A DNA stretch of 64,000 nt from Faucicola osloensis_B. Its GTDB lineage: Bacteria; Pseudomonadota; Gammaproteobacteria; Pseudomonadales; Moraxellaceae. Shown piece after piece: positions 43,626-51,699 of the stretch. A program made the translations under genes and the position numbers. Positions within the stretch are counted from its first letter, which is position 1. The number at the start of each line of letters is the position of its first letter. The stretch is from the NCBI GenBank assembly GCA_964211495.1, contig CAXORL010000003.1, positions 297,348 through 361,347 on the forward strand. The letters are read 5' to 3'. The notes under the pieces are model-generated. The model did no database searches and was not told where the DNA came from. It saw nothing but the letters and a program-made list of their open reading frames with translations.

Positions 43626-45017
43626 CTAGTCTTCAAGATTTTTTAGCAAGGTACTGACCTGTGCCAAGCGTTTGCGTTTTTGGTGGATATCATGGCTGAC
43701 AAAGATGTCATCGGTTTCAGGTAGCATAAACCAATCTGGGTGGCGAAAAGTGTTCTCAATATCTTGTAAGCCACTTTCCCAGTGCTCTTGCATGGTTGAG
43801 CCGCTAAACTCATAGTCTTTATAGCCGCGCTCATAAGTCTTTTTGTGATAAATCAGATGAATCACGTTTTTGACACCGACTTCTGTCATTTCGCGGGCTT
43901 TATTGACGCACAGTTCTTCAACTTTATCAACTCTAGCATCGTCATCGATGATTTCGAGTAACTCTTTGATAAGGCGGGTATAACGCAGCTTTTGCGCCAT
44001 AAAGTCAGTGACCATGCGGGTTTTGCTAGAATATTGAATATCTTTGATGCGCTCATCAATCTCCATCATATTCTCTGGCACCGTGCCCTTGGCATTCCAC
44101 AAATCCACTTGGAAAATCAATTGCTTCAGGTGCTCTTCATGACTTAAGATTTCATTGAGCGGCGTGTTGGACACCAATCCGCCATCCCAATAATACTCCC
44201 CATCAATCTCAACCGCTGGAAAACCTGGCGGTAGTGCGCCCGATGCGATGAAGTGATCGTAGCGCAGTTCTTCATTTTCATTGCTAAAAATAGCAAAGTT
44301 ACCATTACGCACATTGACCGCAGACACCGATACTTTCATCCGATTGACGTCATTGACCAGTTTTAAGTCACAATAACGCTCAAGGGTCTCGCGCAGCTTG
44401 TCGGTGGTATAATAGCTTAAGTGGTTGGGGGTGGTGTCATACGGCACAAAATAACGCGGTTTAAAAAAGCCACGCTGTCCTTCAATCATGGTTTGCCAAG
44501 CCTCAGCGGTAGATTCCATCACCCGCAGCTGCTGCTTTAAAAAGCCATTTTCAAATATCCAAGGCATAAAATGGCTTACCATGTCAATTTTGCTAAGTTT
44601 ATCTAGCTCATTGGCGGTTTGACGGTAGACATTCAGCCCTGCAGGGGTGTAGTTACGATGGGTAATGGTGTTCCAAAACCCTTGCAGCGCCGCCAAGCGG
44701 TTCTCTGGACGGTTACCTGCGATGATGGCGGTATTGAGCGCGCCGATTGAAATACCTGAGATACGGTCGATTTTGATGCCTTGTTTATGCAGCCCTTCAT
44801 AAATCCCTGCTTGGTAGGCACCGAGCGCACCGCCACCTTGCAGCAGCAACGACACGCTATCGTATTGTTTGACCAATTCTTTGAGCGGTGGTGTGCCTTG
44901 TGGGGTGGGTTGATTGGGGTTTGGGTTTGGTGGCTCTATCGCCTTGAGCGGTGATAAATTATCAGGTGATGGCTTGGATGGTTGCGCAGGTGTGGGGATG
45001 GTTTTTCTAGTTGACAT
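43626..45017 (-). CDS. Patatin-like phospholipase (DUF3734 type)
   Basis: This is a Ser-Asp dyad lipid acyl hydrolase. The oxyanion loop GGGALGAYQAG (61-71), the nucleophile in GISIG (Ser90) and the DGG motif (Asp278) are all present. The C-terminal third has the DUF3734 pattern often seen with bacterial patatins (RMVTDFMAQKLRYTRLIKEL). I start at 45017 (463 residues), with GAG 7 bases upstream of the ATG. The first 50 residues are Pro-rich and disordered. There is no signal peptide, so it is probably cytoplasmic or membrane-peripheral. The natural substrate is unknown. Confidence 0.9.
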   Translation of the reverse strand: MSTRKTIPTPAQPSKPSPDNLSPLKAIEPPNPNPNQPTPQGTPPLKELVKQYDSVSLLLQGGGALGAYQAGIYEGLHKQGIKIDRISGISIGALNTAIIAGNRPENRLAALQGFWNTITHRNYTPAGLNVYRQTANELDKLSKIDMVSHFMPWIFENGFLKQQLRVMESTAEAWQTMIEGQRGFFKPRYFVPYDTTPNHLSYYTTDKLRETLERYCDLKLVNDVNRMKVSVSAVNVRNGNFAIFSNENEELRYDHFIASGALPPGFPAVEIDGEYYWDGGLVSNTPLNEILSHEEHLKQLIFQVDLWNAKGTVPENMMEIDERIKDIQYSSKTRMVTDFMAQKLRYTRLIKELLEIIDDDARVDKVEELCVNKAREMTEVGVKNVIHLIYHKKTYERGYKDYEFSGSTMQEHWESGLQDIENTFRHPDWFMLPETDDIFVSHDIHQKRKRLAQVSTLLKNLED

Positions 45018-45035
45018 AATAATCTCATCATCCAT

Positions 45036-45401
45036 AAGTATAGTGGTTTTTATCTAGTATAGAATATATATCACTCAAGTATTGTAGCAAGATTTTATAG
45101 CGACAAAATGATATATGCGTGACTTTTTTGAGGGTTTTGTCGTTCATGAACCTTTGATTAAACATCAACATTGTTGCTTAAATATCTATGTTGTATCAAA
45201 GTGAATACGCGCAATTTTTAAAAAAACTCAATGCTATATTAAAAAAATTGAATCGCCGCTTGATTTTTTAAGACGTTAGCATAATAATAATTATCACTAA
45301 AAGATAATGTCTCTCATTTATACTTTAGTTCGTATTTACCCGCTTTCATTGAGTGCTTTATTTTCTATTTTAAAGCTAAACCGTTCGCGAAAGGCAGCAA
45401 G
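45036..45401. other. Spacer upstream of feoA
   Basis: These AT-rich 366 bp between the divergent patatin gene and feoA hold the Fur box and promoter described separately. No other gene or repeat is seen. Confidence 0.6.
45260..45298 (+). promoter_or_regulatory. Fur box overlapping the feo promoter
   Basis: The 19 bp at 45280-45298 (CATAATAATAATTATCACT) match the classical Fur box (GATAATGATAATCATTATC) at 13 of 19 positions. A candidate -35 TTGATT (45260-45265) is 16 bp from TAATAA (45282-45287), so bound Fur would cover the -10. This fits iron repression of feoAB. Confidence 0.6.
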
Positions 45402-45722
45402 ATGACCGTATTGACATTTTCTAATGACATGGCACCCGTGCTAGAGTCAATCTCCCCAAAAGCAGCGGCTCAGCCTTTGTTAGACTTGCCTAAACACACT
45501 ATCGCTTATGTGGAAGAAGTCATTGCCAATCCTGCATTTGGTTTGCAAGACAATTTGGTGAGCCGCCGCCTGCATGATTTGGGATTTTTGCCAAATACAG
45601 CGATTAAAATCGTGGCAAAAGGCTTGTTTGGGCGTCCCCCCTTTGCTATTCAATTAGCAGGTGGTGCGCAGTTTAGTTTACGCCGTGATGAGCTCGCTAA
45701 GATTAAGTGCCGTAGGGTGTAA
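45402..45722 (+). CDS. feoA: Ferrous iron transport protein FeoA
   Basis: FeoA is a small SH3-like cytoplasmic protein needed for FeoB-dependent Fe(II) uptake. The core (about residues 30-105) has RRLHDLGFLPNTAIKIVAKG and the GRPPFAIQLAGGAQFSLRRDELAKI strand-turn pattern. At 106 residues it is about 30 longer than E. coli FeoA, because of an N-terminal extension. AAGG lies 7 bases before the ATG. A strong terminator stands between it and feoB, and a Fur box lies upstream. Confidence 0.92.
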   Translation: MTVLTFSNDMAPVLESISPKAAAQPLLDLPKHTIAYVEEVIANPAFGLQDNLVSRRLHDLGFLPNTAIKIVAKGLFGRPPFAIQLAGGAQFSLRRDELAKIKCRRV

Positions 45723-45752
45723 CGATTTTTGTCACTGTTTAATAGATGTCAG

Positions 45753-45788
45753 GCGTAGCAGATGAGTGGCTACGCTTTTTGTTTTTTT
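45753..45788 (+). terminator. Intrinsic terminator between feoA and feoB
   Basis: The perfect stem GCGTAGC (45753-45759) / GCTACGC (45769-45775) with a 9-base loop is followed by TTTTTGTTTTTTT. It lies inside what should be one operon, so it may act as an attenuator. Confidence 0.8.
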
Positions 45789-45821
45789 AGGGTATAGATA
45801 GTGTTGAGTTAGAGGGTTATT

Positions 45822-47711
45822 ATGGCAATCACGTTGGCATTGGTCGGGGCACCAAACTGCGGTAAAACGGCTACCTTTAATGCCTTGACGGGGGCAAAAG
45901 CAAAAATTGCCAACTACTCTGGCGTCACAGTGGACAAAAAATTTGCCACGTGGTTGGGCAATTCAGCGGTCACTATCTTAGATTTACCCGGTACTTATAG
46001 TTTGCGCACCACCAGTCCTGATGAGCAAGTCACCCGTGAGGTATTGCTCGGTCAACAGGCGGGTGAAAAACCGCTTGATGGTATTATCGCGGTCGCCGAT
46101 GCGACGAATTTGCGTCTGAGTTTGCGGATGCTACTGGAGCTCAAACAACTGGGCTTGCCCATGATGGTTGCGCTCAATTTATCCGATGTCGCGGCTTCAC
46201 GCGGGGTGGTGATTGATGAAGATGCACTAGCCGAAGTCTTGGGTATGCCCGTGGTCAAAACCATCGCCATCAAACGTGACGGCACTGCCAAATTGCACCA
46301 ACTACTCGGTGAGTTTGTGGCGCAGCAAGCCAACCAATCCGCTATCGCGCTGCGTAACGCGCAATATTTTACCCAAGTCGCTGATACCATTGATAACTTA
46401 GATGCCACTGTCTTATACCAAGAAGCTGACACGATTATCGCCCATGCGGTACGCGAAAAAGGCGCCCTACCCAATTGGCATGAGCGTTTAGACAGTCTGT
46501 TATTGCACCCATTTTGGGGCATGGTGATTTTGCTGATTGTGCTGTTTGTGATGTTCCAAGCGGTGTACTCGTGGGCTGCCCCGTTGATGGATGGCTTAGA
46601 TAGCCTAGTCAATATGCTAGGGACTTGGATTACCGCTCAGTTAGGTTCTGGATTGTTACAAAGTTTATTGGTCGATGGCGTGCTTGCGGGTGTCGGCGGG
46701 GTGATTGTTTTTTTGCCGCAGATTACGATTCTGTTTTTATTTATTTTGGTGTTAGAAGATTCGGGTTATTTGCCACGTGCGGCTTTTTTGCTGGATAATT
46801 TATTGGCAAAAACAGGCTTGTCAGGTCGGGCGTTTATCCCGCTGCTTTCAAGTTTTGCCTGTGCTGTACCTTCGGTTATGGCGACTCGTACCATTCCCAA
46901 TGCCCGCGAGCGCCTTGTCACCATGGCACTGGCACCGATGTTGACCTGTTCAGCACGCTTGCCGATTTATGCATTAATCATCGCCGCCGTGATTCCCAAT
47001 ACCAAAGTATTGGGACTGTTTAATCTGCAAGGTCTGACTTTGTTTACGCTCTATCTTGCTGGGATTGTGTCGGCGGCTTTGGTCGCCTTGGGGCTTAAAT
47101 GGATAGCTAAAGTACAAGGTCGCACGAGCTTGACGGCGCTGATGATGGAGCTACCGACTTATCGCTTGCCCAATGTGCGCCATATTGCGATTAGCCTTTG
47201 GGATAAAGTTAAAGCGTTCTTAACACGCGCAGGTACGATTATTTTTTCGTTGTCCGTATTGTTATGGGTATTGGTGACTTTCCCAAAACCGCCTGCCAAT
47301 GCCACAGGTCCTGCGATTGATTATAGTATTGCCGGTCATCTTGGGCATTGGATTCATCCGCTTTTCGCGCCGATTGGGTTTGATTGGCAAACCTGTATCG
47401 CCATGATTCCTGGCATTGCTGCCCGTGAAGTAGTGGTCGCTGCGATGGGTACTGTGTATGCCGTGAGTGGTGATGAAGCGGCGGTGAGTGAAGGCTTAAT
47501 CCCGATTATCCGCAATCATTGGGGACTCCCAACGGCGTTTGCGTTTTTGGCGTGGTATATCTATGCACCCATGTGTATGGCAACGATTGCCACCATCAAA
47601 CGAGAGAGCAATTCGGGTAAATATACGGCGATGATTGTGGCATTTTTATTTGTATTAGCCTATATCGCAGCTTTTATTACTTATCGTGTGACAGATATAC
47701 TCATTAATTGA
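45822..47711 (+). CDS. feoB: Ferrous iron transporter FeoB
   Basis: FeoB is the inner-membrane Fe(II) permease with an N-terminal GTPase. G1 is GAPNCGKT (9-16) and G3 is DLPGTYSL. The membrane domain has the two Gate motifs with conserved cysteines (SSFACAVPSVMATR and MLTCSARLP). At 629 residues it is shorter than E. coli FeoB (773) because the region between the G domain and membrane domain and the C-terminal tail are compact. A small Cys-rich gene follows 15 bp downstream. Confidence 0.96.
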   Translation: MAITLALVGAPNCGKTATFNALTGAKAKIANYSGVTVDKKFATWLGNSAVTILDLPGTYSLRTTSPDEQVTREVLLGQQAGEKPLDGIIAVADATNLRLSLRMLLELKQLGLPMMVALNLSDVAASRGVVIDEDALAEVLGMPVVKTIAIKRDGTAKLHQLLGEFVAQQANQSAIALRNAQYFTQVADTIDNLDATVLYQEADTIIAHAVREKGALPNWHERLDSLLLHPFWGMVILLIVLFVMFQAVYSWAAPLMDGLDSLVNMLGTWITAQLGSGLLQSLLVDGVLAGVGGVIVFLPQITILFLFILVLEDSGYLPRAAFLLDNLLAKTGLSGRAFIPLLSSFACAVPSVMATRTIPNARERLVTMALAPMLTCSARLPIYALIIAAVIPNTKVLGLFNLQGLTLFTLYLAGIVSAALVALGLKWIAKVQGRTSLTALMMELPTYRLPNVRHIAISLWDKVKAFLTRAGTIIFSLSVLLWVLVTFPKPPANATGPAIDYSIAGHLGHWIHPLFAPIGFDWQTCIAMIPGIAAREVVVAAMGTVYAVSGDEAAVSEGLIPIIRNHWGLPTAFAFLAWYIYAPMCMATIATIKRESNSGKYTAMIVAFLFVLAYIAAFITYRVTDILIN

Positions 47712-47726
47712 TTGGAAGGACTCACT

Positions 47727-47861
47727 ATGAACGCGCAAATGCAGACTTTTATCGTCATGTTGATGGTATTGATAGCGTTAGTATATGTCGCAATCAAAGC
47801 CAAAAAGCGCTTAACTGCCAAAAATAATAGTTGCGGTGGCTGCGGTAAATGCGGTCATTAA
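47727..47861 (+). CDS. Small FeoB-associated Cys-rich membrane protein
   Basis: This is a 44-residue protein. One membrane helix (about residues 7-24) is followed by a basic stretch and a C-terminal cysteine cluster, CGGCGKCGH. This layout matches the FeoB-associated Cys-rich membrane proteins found after feoB in many bacteria in place of FeoC. The cysteines could bind iron or an Fe-S cluster, but that is not shown. The ATG follows TTGGAAGGACTCACT, a good ribosome site, and the gene starts 15 bp after feoB, so translation is probably coupled. A terminator follows. Confidence 0.88.
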   Translation: MNAQMQTFIVMLMVLIALVYVAIKAKKRLTAKNNSCGGCGKCGH

Positions 47862-47901
47862 TTGAATATTATAATCTTGGTGTTTAGAACGTAGATAGTT
47901 A

Positions 47902-47930
47902 GGGCGTATTCACTACGCCCGTATTTTTTT
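47902..47930 (+). terminator. Terminator of the feo operon
   Basis: GGGCGTA (47902-47908) pairs with TACGCCC (47914-47920), followed by GTA and seven T. Confidence 0.88.
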
Positions 47931-47938
47931 AGCGAACA

Positions 47939-47966
47939 ATTTGCCGTTTAAAATTTACCGTTTAAA
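47939..47966. repeat. 14-bp x2 tandem repeat next to the Nudix gene stop
   Basis: ATTTGCCGTTTAAA (47939-47952) and ATTTACCGTTTAAA (47953-47966) differ at one base. The stop codon of the Nudix gene is at 47974-47976. Confidence 0.85.
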
Positions 47967-47973
47967 TGGACAG

Positions 47974-48534
47974 TTAATCGCCCAAATGCACGTCTTTGAC
48001 AATCACTTGCTGATGGATGGGGAAATTACCGAGCGTTGCCCCTGCTTTGCGGTCAGCAAAATAATGTTGCAGTGTTTCAATGACATTTTGGAACGCCAAG
48101 TCTTCCCAAGGAATGTCTTCTTCGGCAAACAGCGCGCATTCTAGGCTCTCGATGCCTACCCCAAATTTGCCATCTTTGAGCGAGCCGATAAACATCACAT
48201 GAATCTGTCCGATATCGGGTATGTCGTATAGACAATATAGCTCTAATCCACTGCCTATGGCTTCGGCTTCTTCAAAGCACTCACGATTGCCGCCATCTTT
48301 CATGGTCTCACCAAGCTCCATAAAGCCTGCAGGCAACGTCCAATAACCATGCCGCGGTTCAATCGCGCGGCGACAGAGCAAAACTTTATCTTCATGGATG
48401 AGTAAACAGCCATTGATGACTTTGGGATTTTCGTAATGGATGTAGCCACAAGACGGACACACAATGCGCGGCAGACTGTCCATCGGCGGGATTTTGGTTT
48501 CGGCTAGATGACCGCATTGCAGGCAGTAAGGCAT
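47974..48534 (-). CDS. Nudix hydrolase with N-terminal zinc ribbon
   Basis: This Nudix pyrophosphohydrolase has an N-terminal zinc ribbon (Cys4, Cys7, Cys26, Cys29), the arrangement of NudC-like NADH/ADP-ribose pyrophosphatases, and a Nudix box at 70-92 (GFMELGETMKDGGNRECFEEAEA). The canonical Gly in the EExxG position is replaced by Ala/Glu, but the metal-binding REcFEE is intact. The 186-residue length lacks the N-terminal domain of NudC. The substrate (NADH, NAD-capped RNA, ADP-ribose or other) is not decided. Confidence 0.85.
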   Translation of the reverse strand: MPYCLQCGHLAETKIPPMDSLPRIVCPSCGYIHYENPKVINGCLLIHEDKVLLCRRAIEPRHGYWTLPAGFMELGETMKDGGNRECFEEAEAIGSGLELYCLYDIPDIGQIHVMFIGSLKDGKFGVGIESLECALFAEEDIPWEDLAFQNVIETLQHYFADRKAGATLGNFPIHQQVIVKDVHLGD

Positions 48535-48636
48535 GGCTTTTTCCTATTATTTTTATGTTTTGTGAGGTGAAAGTCGTTTTAAGTATGGTAGCATTGATTG
48601 CAGGTTTTTACATGATAAAAATGATTTGAGCAGCCG

Positions 48637-48789
48637 ATTATAAGAAAGTTTAGCTTAGTATTTAGCTGGGTATTAAGTTTGGGATTATTAGCAGGTTGTA
48701 ACGCGCTGCATAGCCAGCCTAATATGCAAAAACCTGTCTCAGCTATGCCAGCTTTACCGCTTGATAGTGATATCGACGATAGACAATGA
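48637..48789 (+). CDS. Putative tiny lipoprotein with no ATG/GTG/TTG start
   Basis: An in-frame stretch reads as a lipoprotein leader: two Ile codons, Arg-Lys, a hydrophobic segment ending LSLGLLAGC, then 34 polar residues (NALHSQPNMQKPVSAMPALP...) to the TGA at 48787-48789. The lipobox and hydrophobic core are convincing, but between the upstream stop (48622-48624) and the leader there is no ATG, GTG or TTG. An ATT at 48637 has TGAG 6 bases upstream and could be a rare start, as in infC. Otherwise the gene has lost its start. It lies between two Nudix genes. Confidence 0.5.
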   Translation: MIRKFSLVFSWVLSLGLLAGCNALHSQPNMQKPVSAMPALPLDSDIDDRQ

Positions 48790-48869
48790 TTGTTAGATAA
48801 ATTCGGTCACCTTAAAGCGACGTATAAACATTGCGAAATTGCCCATTAAATTTTGATGAATTAAAAAAT

Positions 48870-49469
48870 ATGTCCACAACTAGATTTCAAAGTCCTTTAC
48901 TGAACCAACTGGCAGAGCGAATCGCAAAACTGCCATTCGATCCCACGCCGCAGCCGTATTCGGTACTCATCGCCATTACCAATGAAGCTGAGCCAAAAAT
49001 TTTGTACTCGTTGCGCGCTTCGGATATGCGAGAACATGCCGGCGAAGTATCATTTGCAGGGGGCAGACGCGAAGACACAGACGATAGCAACCAAGCTACT
49101 GCGTTACGAGAAACGCATGAGGAAACCGGTATTCATCCCAGTCAAGTGACTGTGTTGGGCGAATTACCCCTACAATTTGCCAAAAGCGGTAGACCTGTCA
49201 AGCCGATTGTGGGGGTGATACCACCCAGTGTTAACCTTGTGCCAGAGATGTGCGAAATTGCAAGGCTATTTTGGGCAGACTTAGCCACGCTTATTCGCCA
49301 ACCGACTATCGATTATGCGTATGATTTAGGTCGCCAAGTGATGGTATCACCGAGCTTCATCATTGATGGCGAGACCGTGTGGGGCTTGACTGGGCGCATC
49401 ACCGCAAGCCTACTGGAAATGGGATTTGACCGCCAGATTGATTGGTATTTTAATGTTCACGATAAATAG
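48870..49469 (+). CDS. CoA pyrophosphatase-type Nudix hydrolase
   Basis: This is a Nudix hydrolase of the NudL/CoAse group. The Nudix box runs GGRREDTDDSNQATALRETHEETG, with the CoAse-type upstream motif EVSFAGGRRE. The likely reaction is CoA to 3',5'-ADP plus phosphopantetheine. I start at the ATG at 48870 (199 residues). The frame runs to a TTG at 48831, but the family begins near the ATG. The ribosome site is weak. It is convergent with dacB, with 19 bp between them. Confidence 0.86.
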   Translation: MSTTRFQSPLLNQLAERIAKLPFDPTPQPYSVLIAITNEAEPKILYSLRASDMREHAGEVSFAGGRREDTDDSNQATALRETHEETGIHPSQVTVLGELPLQFAKSGRPVKPIVGVIPPSVNLVPEMCEIARLFWADLATLIRQPTIDYAYDLGRQVMVSPSFIIDGETVWGLTGRITASLLEMGFDRQIDWYFNVHDK

Positions 49470-49488
49470 CCAATCAACCACAAACCAA

Positions 49489-51297
49489 TCACTGCAGCGC
49501 TGTCCATGCTAGCATTTCATCGAGCACGGCTTTGGCATTGCTATTATTTTTGACATTGTCGGCATTAATCATCCCAACTACTGCATACCATTTTCCTGAT
49601 TTGCCTTGAACATAGCCTGCCATACTGGTGACATTATCGAGCGTGCCTGTTTTGATCCAAGCGTGTCCAATGGCAGGGTTATTTGGCTGGCGCAGTTTGA
49701 GCGCTTTGATGGTACCCGACTCGCCTGCCACGCCCAACGAATCACGATATACGGTAAAATTGGGTGAATGATAAGCGAGAGTTAGCAGCGCTAACATACT
49801 ATTGGGCGCCACGCGGCAATCACGGCATAAACCTGAGGCTCTAGTCATCACAGGGGGCTGTGCTTGCGGCAGCTTTTGTTGCCACCACTGGTCGATGTAG
49901 GCAAAGGTTTTTGGATAAGTGCTGATAGGCTGCTTGTCGGCATACAGTGGTAGCGACAAGGCGATTTGTTCCGTCATCACATTGTTGGAGTGCTGATTGA
50001 TGTCTTTGATTTGCTCGTGCAATGGATTGGAGGCGACATAGCCAACCAATTTTGGGGTCAAGGGTTTGCCAAAGTATTTTAGGTATAAGCGAATATACCA
50101 AGGTAGCGCTTGCGGTATCGCCTTGGCTTGCTGCATATAAGGCACTGCAGGATTTGCAAATTCAATATTCCCTGTAAAGTTTGGCAAGATTTTTTGCCAA
50201 TCGGCGATGATTTGTTGTTTGACCAGTACATCCCCATCAGGAAACGTCAGATAGCGCTTTTGCTCACCACAGAAGGCAGACGCGGTTTGGTGAAAACTCA
50301 ATCCTGTGGACGTCAATGTCCCAATCCAATCATCTTGGTTGTTATTGCAAGGCTCTTGACTGGCTTGCAGTGTTGTAGGCATAGTAAAGTTTGCTAGCGC
50401 AGGCTTTAGGCTGACCTGATACGCGGCTACGTCTTTGGGATTAATCGAGGGTTTGCTTTGGATTTGCTCAAGATTTGCCGCGGGATTGTCGATATCTGTC
50501 AAAGCCGATGTTGTAGGTTGCGTGACACTGTTGGTATTAGGCTTTACAACGGGTGTGGCATTGGGTTTTGGCAGTGGCACTAAATCTACTTCCACCGTAC
50601 CAAAATTGGTCAACAAAGCATTGGGCTGGGCATTATAAGGGCGTAATCCTTTACCATCAAACGCATTAACATCAAAATCCACCCCTTGAAACTGCTGATT
50701 GTCGATTATTAAATTGCCTTCTACTTGCTTAATACCCTGCGCTTTAATCATGGCAAGCAGCTGGTACAAGCGCTCGTTTTCCAGTTTTGGGTCGCCACTA
50801 CCCTGCACAATCACATCGCCATAAAGCGTGCCTTTCCACACAAAACCATGCTGATACAATTTGGTTTGCCAAACAAAGTCTTTGCCCAAACTATCGAGCG
50901 CCACATAAGTGGGAATCAGTTTTTGCGTAGACGCGGGGGTGCGTGGCACATCAGCGTTATAACTAAACAAAGGCGTTTGGGGCGCAGTCGACGCTGCATT
51001 TTGCGGATTGTCCGTCAACGGTTGTACCACCATGCTCATGCTATCGGTCGGAATATTGGCTTGGGCAAGTTTGGCCTGAATCGTTTCAGGTAGCTTGTTG
51101 ACTGGATCGCGCTGCCCCATGACCACCTGGCTTTGCTTGGTCACTGGGTCAGTGGGTATTGGCGGCTGGACTTGTGTGGTATCTGACGTATGACCCACCA
51201 AGGACAGACAAGCCATCCCGAGCAACAAACCTGTTTTTAAAGACAATAATTGAGTGGCACGGGTTTGCAGACCCACGGATTGGCGCGAATTTTTCAT
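49489..51297 (-). CDS. dacB: D-alanyl-D-alanine carboxypeptidase/endopeptidase (PBP4)
   Basis: DacB (PBP4, peptidase S13) trims pentapeptides and cuts cross-links in peptidoglycan in the periplasm. The penicillin-binding motifs are all present: STQK (Ser123-Lys126), SNN (437-439) and KTG (549-551). A signal peptide occupies about 1-37 and a Thr/Pro-rich linker follows. At 602 residues it is longer than E. coli PBP4 (477). The extra sequence includes a Pro/Thr/Asn-rich tract at about 240-290. A perfect 15-bp tandem repeat lies upstream of the start. Confidence 0.94.
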   Translation of the reverse strand: MKNSRQSVGLQTRATQLLSLKTGLLLGMACLSLVGHTSDTTQVQPPIPTDPVTKQSQVVMGQRDPVNKLPETIQAKLAQANIPTDSMSMVVQPLTDNPQNAASTAPQTPLFSYNADVPRTPASTQKLIPTYVALDSLGKDFVWQTKLYQHGFVWKGTLYGDVIVQGSGDPKLENERLYQLLAMIKAQGIKQVEGNLIIDNQQFQGVDFDVNAFDGKGLRPYNAQPNALLTNFGTVEVDLVPLPKPNATPVVKPNTNSVTQPTTSALTDIDNPAANLEQIQSKPSINPKDVAAYQVSLKPALANFTMPTTLQASQEPCNNNQDDWIGTLTSTGLSFHQTASAFCGEQKRYLTFPDGDVLVKQQIIADWQKILPNFTGNIEFANPAVPYMQQAKAIPQALPWYIRLYLKYFGKPLTPKLVGYVASNPLHEQIKDINQHSNNVMTEQIALSLPLYADKQPISTYPKTFAYIDQWWQQKLPQAQPPVMTRASGLCRDCRVAPNSMLALLTLAYHSPNFTVYRDSLGVAGESGTIKALKLRQPNNPAIGHAWIKTGTLDNVTSMAGYVQGKSGKWYAVVGMINADNVKNNSNAKAVLDEMLAWTALQ

Positions 51298-51342
51298 AAC
51301 AACAGCAACAATGTGACGAATCTATACTAGGTATCGAATCTT

Positions 51343-51372
51343 ATTAGGCAAAAATAAATTAGGCAAAAATAA
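51343..51372. repeat. Perfect 15-bp x2 tandem repeat upstream of dacB
   Basis: ATTAGGCAAAAATAA occurs twice without mismatch (51343-51357 and 51358-51372), 45 bp upstream of the dacB start. Confidence 0.95.
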
Positions 51373-51600
51373 GCTGCCACCTTAGCGCTTTTTGCCATAA
51401 AAATCCACCTGATTTCATAGCAAATCGGCTAAAATTAAGGCATTTAGACAAACTGCCGTAGCCTTCTGTTGCAATTCTCTACATTTCAATTTTCAGATAT
51501 TTGCTAAACTGTCGCCTAATTGCCACATTTCAGTCACTGCTATTGCCGTTTTGGGTTTCAATCGAGAACGCTAACCCCAATTGTTTTGGGTGAAAAAATC

Positions 51601-51696
51601 ATTTAGATTAAAGCTATTTAGATTAACAAATGATTTATATTAAAGTTATTTGGATTAAAGCTATTTAGATTAAAAAATTATTTAGGTTAAAAAAAC
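51601..51696. repeat. Six-unit AT-rich array abutting the lipoprotein start
   Basis: Units of 15 or 17 bp follow each other without gap: ATTTAGATTAAAGCT, ATTTAGATTAACAAATG, ATTTATATTAAAGTT, ATTTGGATTAAAGCT, ATTTAGATTAAAAAATT and ATTTAGGTTAAAAAAAC. The consensus core is ATTTAGATTAAA. The array ends three bases before the ATG at 51700. The only ribosome-site-like AGG is in the last unit. Confidence 0.88.
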
Positions 51697-51699
51697 TCT

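Larger units (their letters stand above)
51298..51699. other. Divergent spacer between dacB and the lipoprotein gene
   Basis: This stretch holds two repeat arrays, a perfect 15-bp duplication near dacB and a six-unit AT-rich array touching the lipoprotein start. No gene or clear promoter is seen in the middle. Confidence 0.6.

Noticed and set aside
49470..49491. 15-bp repeat (CCAATCA twice) between the two convergent gene ends
   Set aside because: Only seven bases match, so it could be chance. I did not count it among the micro-duplications.
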